Positions 1 to 11,500 of a stretch of DNA of 64,000 bases are shown here, piece after piece. The stretch comes from Macrotis lagotis. Taxonomy: Eukaryota; Chordata; Mammalia; Peramelemorphia; Peramelidae. Made by a program: the position numbers and the translations under genes. The stretch lies in assembly GCF_037893015.1 (NCBI RefSeq), contig NC_133661.1, positions 245,097,503 through 245,161,502 on the forward strand, written 5' to 3'. A model generated the notes under the pieces. It searched no databases, had not been told where the DNA came from, and saw nothing but the letters and a program-made list of their open reading frames with translations. How positions within the stretch are numbered: the stretch's first letter is position 1; each line of letters starts with the position of its first letter.

Positions 1-41
1 TAAATAAATAAATGAATGGATAAATAAATAAATAAATAAAT
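1..41. repeat. (TAAA)n simple repeat
   Basis: Tandem TAAA/TAAATGAA units at the window edge, probably the A-rich tail of a retroposon lying outside the window. Confidence 0.7.
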
Positions 42-167
42 CGTGAGTGTATTAATGAAAATAGAGAAAACTGAAATTTCTCAAAGAGTTCAACTGTCTT
101 TTTAATGTTCATTTATATTACTGTAGTCATTGTGTCTACTTAATTCTTTGTTCTTCTGCTAAAAGAA

Positions 168-278
168 ATGTTCTGGAACAAAACTAAAGACTAACAGAAT
201 GTCTTCTGTGGAGGGGTGGGGAGAGGGAAGCAAGGAGAAAAATTGTAACTCAACTCAAAAATAAAAAAATCTCTTATA
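168..278 (+). mobile_element. L1 3' end, 5'-truncated
   Basis: The segment has the L1 3' UTR terminus seen repeatedly in this window: GACTAACAGAATGTCTTCTG, a G-rich stretch, then AAAATTGTAA and an A-rich AATAAA-type tail. No coding part remains. Confidence 0.6.
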
Positions 279-288
279 AAATGAAAAA

Positions 289-416
289 GGGGGGCTAGGT
301 GGTGCAGTGGATAAAGCAGAGTTCAAATATGGCCTCAGACATTCAATAATTAAGTAGCTGTGTGGCATTGGGCAAATCACTTAACCCCATTTGCCTTGCA
401 AAAACCTTAAAAAAAC
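289..416 (+). mobile_element. tRNA-derived SINE
   Basis: GGGGCTAGGTGG head, A-box-like GTGCAGTGGATAA, B-box-like GAGTTCAAAT and a TTGCCTTGCAAAAA tail. About 25 bp between the A and B boxes is missing. Confidence 0.85.
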
Positions 417-1339
417 CAGTAAGTTCTCTTTGAATATATTTCCAGAATTATCTTTCATAAACTATCGCCCTAATTCTGTCACTCACTACACCTTGGGAAA
501 ACAGTCTAGGTGCAAAAATATACTACTCTACATACTAAGAAATGCAAATATATTTTTATTTGCACAAATATACATTATATCAGTCAACATTCCCTATCAT
601 AAATGAATGTACAAAAGAAACATCCTGGCACTTATTGAAATCTGATTTTCATTCTATAGTATTCAAAGGAGAAAAGACACTATAGGGGCATAATACCTCA
701 GATACAATCTTACTTTACAAAGGAAAGTTCAAGGAAAAATGCTTATGGCAGCAGTTATCCAAAAATTTTAAAGACATCAAAATTGTTTTAAAAGACAAAT
801 TAAGGTCCAATCATTGAGTGCTTTGCTTTCAGTTATCTTTTTACTCATCATATGTAATACATTCTAGTTGACATCCTTTTCTCATGTTGACTAAAAAGAA
901 TTTTAAAATTACTACCTACATTCTACTTTGAAAGAATTCTTTAAAAATGCCTAAATTCCAAAAATAATGCTTTACTGGACATTACTGCAGATTCATTCTT
1001 CCTGAGTCTCTCTGCAGCTGCCATAAAGCCTACTTCTGTTTAACACACTTCCACCTCAGATCAACTTGCAGTATCAGACTGCAGTTATCACAATCCATCA
1101 ACAAAACTTCAGTCCCAACTCCCATTGCTTGTTTATACCAAGTCTGTCCTTTACATACCTCCTTCAGTTCCCATAGCACCATGACTATTTCATCTTCCAT
1201 ATTCTTCCTTCCCTTATCACATCACAATTCCTTCACCCCCTACCTCCCTCTGACTCTTTTTTCCTATCTCTACATCCAAATCGGGATTAGATTTTAGGAC
1301 ATCTACCGAAGTCACAGAACATTATAAAGAAATGTGTCT
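417..1339. other. No recognisable feature
   Basis: AT-rich unique-looking sequence. The short open frames have no retroposon or protein-family signature I recognise. Confidence 0.5.
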
Positions 1340-1496
1340 GGGGCGGCTAGGTGGCATAGTGGATAGAGCACCAGCCTTGGAGTCAGGAGGACCTGGGTTG
1401 AGATCCTGTCTGAGACATTTAGTGATTGCCTAGCCGTGTGGCCTTGGGCAAGCCACTTAACCCTATTTGCCTTGCAAAAAAAAAAAAACCCTAAAA
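1340..1496 (+). mobile_element. tRNA-derived SINE
   Basis: Near full-length copy with A box, B box and a CTTGCAAAAA tail. A short flanking duplication (GTGTCT) is visible on both sides. Confidence 0.9.
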
Positions 1497-1637
1497 AGTG
1501 TCTTGATTTGACCCTTAGCAAATCTGATTTATTAGTGTTTTTATGAGATAAATCGATATACCATGTCCCCTCTCTTCACAAAAATAAAATGAAATTGGAT
1601 AGTGATTCCTATTTCAAATTCTTTTAAAGTAACTTAT

Positions 1638-1752
1638 GAGGGGCAAGCTAGGTGGCACAGTATGATAGAGCACCACATACTTAATTGCCTAGCTATGTGA
1701 CCTTGGGCAAGTCACTTAACCCCACTGCCCTGCAAAAAACAAAAAAAATTTT
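1638..1752 (+). mobile_element. SINE with internal deletion
   Basis: Head (GGGGCAAGCTAGGTGGCACAG) and tail are present. The B-box region is missing, so this copy should be transcriptionally dead. Confidence 0.8.
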
Positions 1753-1762
1753 TTTAATTTAA

Positions 1763-1912
1763 GGGGGCAAGATAGGTGGCCAAGGGGTTTACCGCACCAA
1801 CCCTGGAGTTGGGAAGTTCAAATCCATCCTCAGACACTTAATAATCACATAGCTGTTTGGACTTGGGCAAGCCACTTAACTCCATTGCCTTGCAAAACCC
1901 TAAAAAAAAAAA
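1763..1912 (+). mobile_element. tRNA-derived SINE, diverged
   Basis: Diverged full-length copy immediately after the previous SINE and in the same orientation. It ends in an A-rich tail. Confidence 0.8.
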
Positions 1913-2955
1913 TAAACTAAAAAATAAATTAAAAAATTAAGAGACTGATCTATGTAATCTATTGTTATTTAACATATTGGATTCAGTTTAGGCAATTTTC
2001 TACTTTCATCTCTGGAATCCAGAGACTGCTTTTATCCTGCTCTGTCCAGTTCTCACCCTTATTTCCACTTAAAACCCTACCTCAAGAAAAGCCAATTAAT
2101 ACCTCCATTTGCCCTTCTATCTAATGCTTTTTCAAGGAGAGCTGCCTTTTTGTCCATGAACTTCTGAATTAGATATAAAGCCTAAAATTTCACTTTTCCA
2201 TAGGTCATAATTATGGCTAATGCTGCCCTTTTAATAAGATAGAAAAAAATGGGTCTCCTAGGATCCTCCTGGCTAAAGTGAGTTCAATGCAAGGGCCAAA
2301 ATTTACAGGTGTTGAGAAGACTTGACTGTGAATTAAGAGATGGAGATGAACAAAAATACCCGATATGGAAAACCTGGCAGGAGCCTAGAAAGAGGCATTT
2401 TTTTTAAAAAAAGACTACCAACACTAAAAGGAAGGAAGGGAAGGAAGGAGTGAGACATGGACCAGGAAGAGAAAAAAGTCCAGGAAAGATAACATGGAAT
2501 GAAAGAGTAGTTATCACAGGGTTCTCCCATTTGCTCTTCTTTGATACTACTGTACTTGGTGATCCATAAGGTGCCATGGATTTAAATTACCATGTTTGGC
2601 TAATGATCTCAAATTTTCCTTTTCTGATCTGGTCTTTCAAATCCCCAAATGGTTGTACGATAGATACCAAAACTGAACTCTTTTCCTGGTAAAGCTTCTT
2701 ACCTTTCCTATTGCTAGTGGGTTAGCACCATACCCTAATCCACCAATATCCCTCATGCAAAATATAGGAGTCATTCTGATATCCCCCACCCCTCCTTTCC
2801 AAGTCTTTCAATAATCTAAAGCTTCCATCCTTTCATACCAAACCTTAATACTCTAGGGATCACTAGTGTATGTCTTACTTCAGTTTTCTCCAAATGCCTC
2901 CTCCAACAGTCACTAAAGTAATTTTCATAAAGCATACATTTGCTGATATCACTCC
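1913..2955. other. No recognisable feature
   Basis: Unique-looking AT-rich DNA with a small GGAA-rich patch near 2430-2450. No gene supported. Confidence 0.5.
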
Positions 2956-2959
2956 CACC

Positions 2960-3165
2960 ACTCAACAAACTTTTACTGAAGTCATAAGATTTGCTGTCTT
3001 TCATTCCAGAAGACATCAAAGAGATTATGCTATGACAAGCATAAGGATCTGAGTGAGGGGGTCTTTGCTTATCACCAGCCTTATTTGCTCCTCTGGAGCC
3101 GACCAGATGCAGTGGATAGATATGGATCAGGTGGACTGCAATTGATCCTGGTTTGAAGTGGGGAC
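2960..3165 (-). repeat. Long-SINE 3' body, copy 1 of a near-identical pair
   Basis: Reverse complement of the non-tRNA 3' half of the long marsupial SINE type seen at 51645-51970 (shared phrases GAGTGAGGGGG, GATCCTGGTTT). It matches 4764-4948 almost base for base over about 180 bp, including private differences from 51645-51970. Confidence 0.65.
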
Positions 3166-3929
3166 TCTTAAGGTAGTACAGCAGATAGATCAAAAGTCAG
3201 GAAGACCTGAATTCAAATCAGTCCTCAGTCTCTTTCTAGGAGCAGGACTCTGGGACAAATCTACTATCCATTGTTCCAAACAATGACAAAATTTAAAAAA
3301 TCTCCAGTAGTTTGCTCCAAATACAAAATGCTATCTCATTTAAAACCCTTCAAAATCTACCCCTTATCTACCTGTTCATTATACCTATACTGAATATGTA
3401 CTCAGATCTAGATACTGGCCTAACTGTTCTAGGAATAAAATACTTACTGTAACTGTATTCTGGGAATTATCCCTAGCTAACAGATTCCTGGACCTATTGT
3501 CCCCTCCACCATTGGCTTCTTAAGTCCCAACTAATATCAGATGGTTTTACAGGGAGCCTTCCCTTAACCTATTAATCTTAATGCCATTCTTCTGCTTATT
3601 AATTTCCTGTTTATCCTATTTGTTCCCCTCCTTAGATAGGAAATTCCCTTCTTTTGCCTTATTGTCTTCAATAAAAGTTGGATCAGCCAGTGAAAGCAAG
3701 CTTAGTAAGAAGGGAATATAGCAAATTCCTTATGGACTACTTGCTCAGGTCATTATTTGTAAATCATATGAATTTTCCCATTCTATAAAAGGTTGAATAT
3801 CCAACATTTGGTCATCTAGGAGACTAGAAGACATTTTCAATTTGCATGGCAAAGGAAACATTACATAAAAACTTTTAAAAATTAAAGTACTCCTCATTAC
3901 TGAATTACAACAATCTAAGAATGCATATG
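3166..3929. other. Mostly unclassified; SINE-like remnant at about 3160-3255
   Basis: The first 90 bp (GTAGTACAGCAGATAGATCA, GAATTCAAATCAG) resemble a decayed SINE head. The rest shows nothing recognisable. Confidence 0.4.
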
Positions 3930-4097
3930 AAGGGGCGGCTAGGTGGGCTAGGTGGCATAGTGGATAAAGCACCGGCCCTGGAGTCAGGAGTACCTGGGTT
4001 CAAATCCAGTCTCAGACACTTAATAAATTACCTAGTTGTGTGGCCTTGGGCAAGCCACTTAAACCCTGTTTGCCTTGCAAAAACCTTAAAAAAAAAG
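3930..4097 (+). mobile_element. tRNA-derived SINE with target duplication
   Basis: Full-length copy with a small internal duplication of GCTAGGTGG at its head. Flanks repeat AGAATGCATATGAA on both sides, so this is a clean retroposition event. Confidence 0.92.
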
Positions 4098-4439
4098 AAT
4101 GCATATGAAATATCAGATCTAGTAAACACAAAATAGATCTAGAAGCAAGTAGAATCAGGAAAATAAAGCATACTATGATGAAAAGGAGAAATAAGGTAAT
4201 AGCATTATAGAGGGACTCTAAACTCACAGCAATTAACTTAATTGGTTCTCAAAAAAAAAAAAAACCCAGGGAGGTTAGGTGCTATTCATTTTCAGTTAAG
4301 GAAAATTGAGGACAAGGAGCAATATTTCTGCTTGGGACTACCTGACTTCAAAGACAGTGCTCCTCTATCTACCTTGCCACCTATTTGCTGCCCTAAAAAT
4401 ATAAATAATTTAGTCCCTCCTGCAGGGTTTTAGGCAACA
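4098..4439. other. No recognisable feature
   Basis: AT-rich sequence with an A13 run near 4250. Nothing codable is convincing. Confidence 0.45.
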
Positions 4440-4620
4440 AGACTTAAATCTGGCCTCAAGATTCTATCAAGTCATGAGACCTTGGGGATTTCAAATACCT
4501 TTGGCCTCAGTTTCCCTCACCTGTAAAATGAACTGAAGAAAATGGAATACCATTTTCAATATCTTGACCAAGGAAACTCCATAAGGCCACAAGAATTCTA
4601 CAAAACTGAAAAACAAAATA
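4440..4620 (+). mobile_element. CORE-SINE (older family)
   Basis: Diverged copy with the phrase order CTCAGTTTCCCTCACCTGTAAAATG, then an AAATGGAATACCATTTTCAA-type segment. This is typical of older tRNA/CORE-SINEs in marsupials. Confidence 0.65.
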
Positions 4621-4763
4621 AAAACCTATCTAGAAGTGGTATGGAGTACTGTAGTCAGAAAAAATTGATTTAATGACATTAAGATTCAAACAGAGAGGTA
4701 CCTCATGTTTAATCCTCTCATTTTACAGTTTAGAGGACTCAGGTTGCTACTTGCCCTATTTTA

Positions 4764-4948
4764 CCGAAGTCATAAGATTTGCTGTCTTTCATTCCAGAAG
4801 ACATCAAAGAGATTATGCCATGACAAGCATAAGGATCTGAGTGAGGGGGTCTTTGCTTATCACCAGTCTTATTTGCTCCTCTGGAGCCAACCGGATGCAG
4901 TGGATAGATATGGATCAGGTGGACTGCAATTGATCCTGGTTTGGAGGC
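4764..4948 (-). repeat. Long-SINE 3' body, copy 2 of a near-identical pair
   Basis: Near-identical to 2965-3150, with only a few substitutions seen by eye. Followed by a short SINE-tail-like stretch (4950-5045). Confidence 0.65.
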
Positions 4949-5309
4949 AATCAAGGCAACCACTTTCCTAAGGTCACAGTGCTAATGTCAATTGTTACAT
5001 TTGAACTGTCTTGACTCAAAGGCTGGAGCTCTATCCACTGTAGCACTTAATGGATGCATCAGAGGGGGGCTAAAGTGTCAATTGGCATTGCTGTACCATC
5101 TGGGCACTAAACAAATACAAGCATAAAATGAGGCACAAATACCTAAGAAACTAAGAGTGGCAAATACCAGCACAAATTAAAAGATTTGACCCAATACCTT
5201 AACTGACAAGGTATTTTTCTATCAAAGTCACCTCTTATTGACCAGTCATTTTCAGTGGATCCTAATTTTTACAGCGAACTTACCACTCTGGTCTAGCATT
5301 AGAACATAG

Positions 5310-5510
5310 ATCAGTTATGTCTGACTGACCCCATTTGAGCTTTTCTTAGAAGATATTAGAGAGCTTTTGCAATTTCTTTTCCAGCTCAAAATTATAGATG
5401 AAGAAACTGAGACAAACAGGGTTTGTTGACTTGCCCAAGGGGACCAAGTGTTCTTGACTTTAGATCCAGCACTATCCACTAATCCACTAATCCATCTAGC
5501 TAGCTCCATC
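5310..5510 (-). mobile_element. CORE-SINE, antisense
   Basis: Contains CCCATTTGAG, GATGAAGAAACTGAGACAAA, GACTTGCCCAAG and ACTATCCACTAATCC, the antisense order of the older SINE family. Confidence 0.65.
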
Positions 5511-6051
5511 TTTTCAGGGAAAGGCAATCTACAGAAATGGAGGACACAAGATTTTCCACTTATAACTGTAAAAATAATTTCCCTTTTTTAAACAACCCAT
5601 ATTCTAATCAAGGTAATGAAATGTGCAAAACAATGCACATACATACAAATTTGTAACATGTTAGTAGAAGGGAGTAGAGACAAGTCCCCAGCATTTAGAA
5701 GGAGAGGAGCTATGGGGAGGTCAGTCAGTATAAAGATCACTAGAAGGGAGAGGAAATACTGTTGATTGGAAGAAAAAGTAGTAGCCACATTTGTTGAGTT
5801 CAAACCTGGACAGGTTTTATGTTAGAGGTTGTCAAGAGAATTTTATAGCATATCCTAAACGTAGCCAGTTTGGATAGACACCAAATCAGATCAATTAAAA
5901 CTAAGTCTAAGATAAGGATGATGGCCCATCACATCAGTAAATGCTGAAGATAGCAATAGACAATAGTAATCAATGATAATTCTAAAAGACATGATTGAAA
6001 ATACCAAATTTTTCTATTTTCAATTTTTTTTAAATTATCTTACATATTGTC
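5511..6051. other. No recognisable feature
   Basis: AT-rich unclassified sequence. Confidence 0.45.
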
Positions 6052-6332
6052 TTTTTTTCTAAACTTAACAATCAGGGACAATTTGGGGCTGTCTGAAATG
6101 GAGAATGCTATCTGAGAAAGCTGTGGAGAGTTTGAACAAAGACCAAGGACTACTACCTTTAATTTAGGGGGAAAAAAAACTGCTATCTTATTATCTGATC
6201 TTGCTATTTCTCTCATCACATTCAATTTGGATCAATGTATACCATGGAAACAATGTAAAGACTGGCAAATTTCCTTCTGAGAGGGATAGAGGAAAAATTG
6301 TAAAACTAAATAAAATCTTTAAAAAAAAACTA
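6052..6332 (+). mobile_element. L1 3' UTR, 5'-truncated
   Basis: Carries CAGGGACAATTTGGGGCTGT, TTTGAACAAAGACCAAGGAC, ATCAATGTATACCATGGAAA and an ATAAAATCTTT-poly(A) end, matching the L1 3' ends at 47.5-47.9 and 58.7-59.0 kb. Confidence 0.85.
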
Positions 6333-6594
6333 CCATTGCATGCACTTGGAAAAAATACAATTTTTAATCTCTTTTACACAACAATGTAAGGTAAAATAGG
6401 GAAGAGGCAATATTAAGAGGGAGAATTTAGTTCTGTGACACTGTTTATTAGAGATGCTTATGAAAACATCTCCCATTAAAGTTGTTCAATAGATGATTGA
6501 GATGACCTTAAAGAGAGTTGAATATATAAATCTGAGACATTTTCATTTGAATAACCCAGCATATATATATATATATGGATGAACATGATGACAA

Positions 6595-7010
6595 AAAAAG
6601 AGTTCATTATTTCTCCCTTTTGACTCAGCAATAAAGTCTATATCCATCCCAGGGAAATTATAAAAAATGTCTAGTTTCTTATATTCAAAAGTATTTTAGC
6701 AGGACTACTCAAGATACCTGTTATAGACAATACAAACCACATCCAGAGGAAAAACTAAGGTATGGATAGAGCAAAGCTTACTATGTTCACTTTTTAAAAC
6801 TTGTGTTTTTCCATTATTTTTCTCCTTGTTTTCTGTAAGTTTTAACTCCTCTTTCAAAACATGTCTAATATGTAAATGTTACATATGAATGTACATGTGC
6901 AATACCAGACTGTTCATTGACATGGAGGAGGGAAAGGAGAGGGGTAGAAATATGTTTATCATGTAATTGGAAAAATATAAGAAAATTTCAATTAAAAGAA
7001 TGGGAGGGGT
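6595..7010 (+). mobile_element. Older L1 3' end, degenerate
   Basis: TTTGACTCAGCAATAAAGTC resembles the ORF2 C-terminal coding region. The end (ATGTAATTGGAAAAATATAA) matches the terminus of another old L1 subfamily, also seen near 56770. Too decayed for an open frame. Confidence 0.5.
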
Positions 7011-7128
7011 CAATAATCAAAAAAGCAAAAAAGACAAACCCAGGTCAGTATTCCTATTTAGATAGGGACGTTTTTTAACAAAAGGATGACTGTAGCAAAC
7101 TACCAATAATGATCAAAGGATATGCACA

Positions 7129-7180
7129 AGGCAGCTAGGTGGCTCACTGGCCCTGGAGTCAGGAGTAGCTGAGTTCACCA
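7129..7180 (+). mobile_element. SINE head fragment
   Basis: GGCAGCTAGGTGGCTCACTG followed directly by CTGGAGTCAGGAGTAGCTGA. Only the 5' third is present and the end is abrupt. Confidence 0.65.
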
Positions 7181-8168
7181 AACTTGCAACCAAACTAAAA
7201 TTTCACATAGTAGATGCCCATCATTAGTTTAAATTGCCTTATGAAATGCCATAATTTATCTTTATTTAAGGCCAAAGTTTCCATACACATTAAATTATTA
7301 TTTTTAATGGAAACAAAAAAAGTGAGAATAGTTAAGCAAATTGTAGTGCATAGAATACTATTCAATTAGCATTGGAAGGTAAATTTCTAAGTTGTGGATA
7401 AGCAGATGACAATTAAAGTGTCAATACTTATAACTTAAGTATTTGTCTTTGCAAAAGTGGCTTTTAAATATGAGCATACTAACAGTAAAATAGAGTTCTA
7501 ACCAGGGAGACCTTCAAATCAGTTTTCCTTTCAAGTCCTGCTTTAGACAACTCTAAATTATAAAATGCCCATCTTAAGGTGAAGTTTTTCTTCCCCAGCA
7601 GTTCCCATCCCCACCCCTATGAAATCACAAATCAGATTTCCATCCCTACTTGGGTTTATATGTTCAGGTTGGATTTTTTTTTAATTTTCCTTTTTTCTAA
7701 ATTTATGTTAAAAGCAAGCCTGAAATGAATGACCTGAAAATACACCATGTTCTTTAAAAACTTAAAAATTTTAAAAATTTTAAAAATCCCAAAATGCCAA
7801 ATGCCAATCTCAACAGAGCTATCACAAGAAATGTCATCATTACACTATCAGGTCCAATACTATGAGATACCATACCCTGGGATCACCATGTCATTCCAGG
7901 TCTTGTGCTGAAAATGCAGACTTCTTTTTCCTGCTATAAATGCTACTTTTTAAAGGCTGCTACTCAACTCCTGTATAATCTTCTGCAGAGAATATCTGGG
8001 AATTTGGCCTTTTGAATTCTCAGGGATTCAAGTTTTTCTTTCTATTTTCAAAGATGTGGGGAAATTTTGGTTTACTATGAGTAAAAAACAATTATGTATA
8101 TAGAATGACATAAACTAGAATAAAACTGGGATAAGATCAGACATTGTTAGTTAAAACTATTTCTATCT
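7181..8168. other. No recognisable feature
   Basis: Unclassified AT-rich DNA. Open frames are short and of low complexity. Confidence 0.45.
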
Positions 8169-8312
8169 AAGGGGTGGCTAGGCGGCTCAGTGCATAGAGT
8201 ACTGGCCCTTGAGTCAGGAATACTGGAGTTCAAATCTGAACTCGGATACTTAATAATTACCTAGCTGTGTGGCCTTGGGGAAGCCACTTAACTCCATTGC
8301 CTTTCCAAAAAG
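8169..8312 (+). mobile_element. tRNA-derived SINE with target duplication
   Basis: Full-length copy. ATTTCTATCT occurs just before the head and just after the tail. Confidence 0.9.
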
Positions 8313-9591
8313 GCCTCATTTCTATCTCCCATTAAATAGATCCCTTCTCTCTTCCTAGGTTCACCCTCCCCTCCCCAAGGGGATCCTTCACAATAAAGGA
8401 AGATCAGGCTCCAGACCAAAAATTGTGAATCCACCACCAGGATTAAGTTGGAATTTGCATAGTTCTTTATACAGTTTTCCACTTATTCAACAGAAAAGTA
8501 GAGGCCATTGTTATGCTCACTCCAACAAGTCCCAAGAGGTTTGAAGCAATTTTAATGCTCAAGTGTTAAAATCTGAACTTGGATTCAATTCAAAAGGCCA
8601 ATAACTGCATTCAAAGCCCAGGTTTCAGCACCCTACCCAAAATGCAACTTGGGCCTCTTTGCTTTTTCATTCCCCTTCCCTTTATATATCCCTCAGTCAT
8701 AGCCAGTTATAGAAAGGTTTAATGTTTATATACATGTTTAGTCTCCTTTAGATCACTAGCTTCACTATTTTTTACCTCATTTAGGAATCTAGTATCCCTA
8801 GCATTTGGCAAAGGGATTGGGCACTATGATAGTGATCCTCTCTTCCCAACCTCAGGTCAATGAACTCTCTTGGAATACTCCCCACAAGTCCTAATTAGGA
8901 CAATGTGACAAGATCAATTGCTGTTTAGTTCACCTCTTCATTGGACCATTAAGTGTGAACATAGGTTCTCTTGGCACAGAACTGGAGTACCTGACCATTT
9001 TCCTCTCCAATGGATTAAACCAAAATGAGGTTAAATGACTTTGGACCACTAAGCCAGACACCATATATAATGACAAAAATCATAAACCTATTACATCACA
9101 TATGTAAATATCAAAACCATTCACATGATATTAAGTGGCCAAAACTGACCCTGTCTCATGATCTCATGACCCTTATCTCTACAATTTATTGGGGGTGACA
9201 GATAAAGTGGAGTACATTGCTTCAGGAATGGTGCCACATTCTAGAACTTGTAAGGCATATTTATTGAACTACATCATCTACTCCAATTTTGGGTCCTAAT
9301 TTTCCACTTGATGCTGCTCAGAGAATCCTTGTTCTGTCAGGGGCTTCAATTGCCCCATCTTCCCTCATTCTCACTCACTAATATCCTTTGCTTCAGTACC
9401 TTTGTTCCCTAGAGTAAAGGCTTATTTCAACTCCTAACACTCACTTACCTTTTAACTACTCAAAGAAAGCAAGTTTGGAAGTTCCTCTTCTTTCTGGTAT
9501 CAGAAGAATTCCTATTCCTGTTGGGCAGAGAGACAATTGTTTATAAAATCTAATTTTTTTTTACAATTCCAATCATATCAGTACTTTTTTT
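8313..9591. other. No recognisable feature
   Basis: Largest early stretch without repeats that I recognise. No convincing gene. Confidence 0.45.
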
Positions 9592-9719
9592 TAAGGTGTT
9601 TTTTTTTGCAAGGCAAATGGGGTTAAGTGGCTTGCCCAAGGCCACACAGCTAGGTAATTATCACGTGTCTGAGACCGGATTTGAACCCAGGTACTCCCAA
9701 CTCCACCTAGCCGCCCCCA
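9592..9719 (-). mobile_element. tRNA-derived SINE, antisense
   Basis: TTTTTTTTGCAAGGCAAATG through ACCTAGCCGCCC. The flanks repeat ATCAGTACTTTT. The A-box end is slightly deleted. Confidence 0.9.
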
Positions 9720-11105
9720 CATCAGTACTTTTCTACAACTTAAAGCTTCCAGGAAAAAGGTTGCTGGGCACAGAGATTATGGCCAATTCTTTGCTCTTAT
9801 TAAGTTCAGTTAAGTATTACTAAAAATTACTAAAAATTATTCTCGAATCCTACTTTTCCTAACTTCACAGATTTACACTGATCTTAACATACTAATCAAA
9901 TGATTGAAATGTGTAACCTCGGAATATTTGACAAATTTATCCCCAAAGCGAGCCCATAATTATGGCCCAACCAGCTATTTGCCCAAACATGAGAAACTGA
10001 AAGACTAAAAAATTTTAAAAACAAAAAAAATAACTCATTTTCATTAGCAGAATAGAACTTGAGGTGGGGTTATGAGTGATGCAGCTCAGAAACTAGTCAC
10101 AATGTACAATGTTCAATTTCGAGGCACCTATTGACTAGGGAAACTGCTATGATGCCTTCCTCTTTCCTTAATCCCATGAGGAAATTCCCTTCTAAGATTA
10201 CTGATGGGAGTCACCTCACCAAACATTCAGTCTTTCACACTATCCCTCTAGAAGCAACAAAGTTTCTTTCTAGTAAAGGCAAAGTAATAATGCAAAGAAT
10301 GATCAGGCAAGATAATTCAGTTATGGGGGAAAAAAGAGGGGGGAGGTCGGGAAAACATGAGTTTCCATACTCCAATTGAGACTCTACATCTAAATTCACT
10401 GAGTGCCCATTGGTTTCCTGTTATTTTGTATTTTGACAAGGTGGGCTACAAAGTTCATTTTCAGGATACTATTTCACAAGATAGGAATTGCTTCTAGAAG
10501 CAGAATTGCTGAGTTGTGCTTCTAAGAAAAAAGTAGATCTTGATTCAGAAAACCTGCACCTACTAAAGATAGAAGATTCCGATGAGATTCGTGAGAAATT
10601 GAGTACTTACTTACCAAATTCAGTTTCCCAAAAAAAGTCAGGTCCAGTGATTTTTCAGACCAGAGGAAATCACAAGATTCGACAAAGTTGGAATTTACCT
10701 TTCTTCCTTGGTAGGCAAGCCACCTATCCAGTGAGGATTTCCTTCAACCACTAGTCCACAAGCAATTCCCTCCTTATCAACAACCTCCCCCCCCCCTTCT
10801 AGGCCAATAGACTTACAAAAGCTCTAAAAACCAAAGCCCAATCACCTTAGTTTCAGTCCTAAACAAAGGAACCAGGATCAAAGGGTGTGTCCACTGCATC
10901 AAAGGAAGGTTCCACAAAGCCACCCAGTAAAATGCCCTGCCCTAAATCTCCCCTTATTTAATAAATTGAGCGTAAGTTCCTCAAGGGCAGGGACGAACTT
11001 AACTTTTGTGTTCCCCAGCTACAAAAAACAAGGTCATTTCAAAAACTCAATAAAATGCTTTAACATGGAAAAAACAAATCCGATTGATTGGTGAGAACTG
11101 GGACT
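9720..11105. other. No recognisable feature
   Basis: Contains open frames of about 80-90 codons (for example 10131-10379 and 10488-10754). None has a recognisable domain, and codon use looks random. Confidence 0.45.
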
Positions 11106-11126
11106 GGGGGGGGGGGGGGGGGGGGG
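11106..11126. repeat. poly(G) tract, 21 bp
   Basis: Uninterrupted run of 21 G. Confidence 0.9.
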
Positions 11127-11334
11127 CTTAAGTACTGGAGAAACAAAGAAAAGCCAAGAAGAAAAGTCATAGCTTTTTTGGGAAGCTCAGAGAAATAAAG
11201 CATGGGATTGGTTAAATATAAATAACAATATATTTTAAGTAGCAAAAAAGCAAGGTGGAAGAACAGAGTCCATCATTCAATGGGGGAAGGGGGATTGGGG
11301 GGATAGGGTTCTGTTTAGTCCAGTCTACTCTCCA

Positions 11335-11500
11335 CTTTTAAGTTTTCTTTGGAAAGATACAAAAATGGTTTATCATTTCCTTCACCAGCTCATTTTACTT
11401 ATGAGAAAACTGAGGCAAACTGTCACATAGCTGAGTTCATTTAAAGCTCAGGGCTTCCTGACTCAAGGCCAAACATACTATGCCCTATCACTTAGCTACA
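11335..11500 (-). mobile_element. CORE-SINE, antisense
   Basis: GTTTTCTTTGGAAAGATAC, CTCATTTTACTTATGAGAAA and ACTGAGGCAAACTG in the order expected for the antisense older SINE. Confidence 0.65.
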
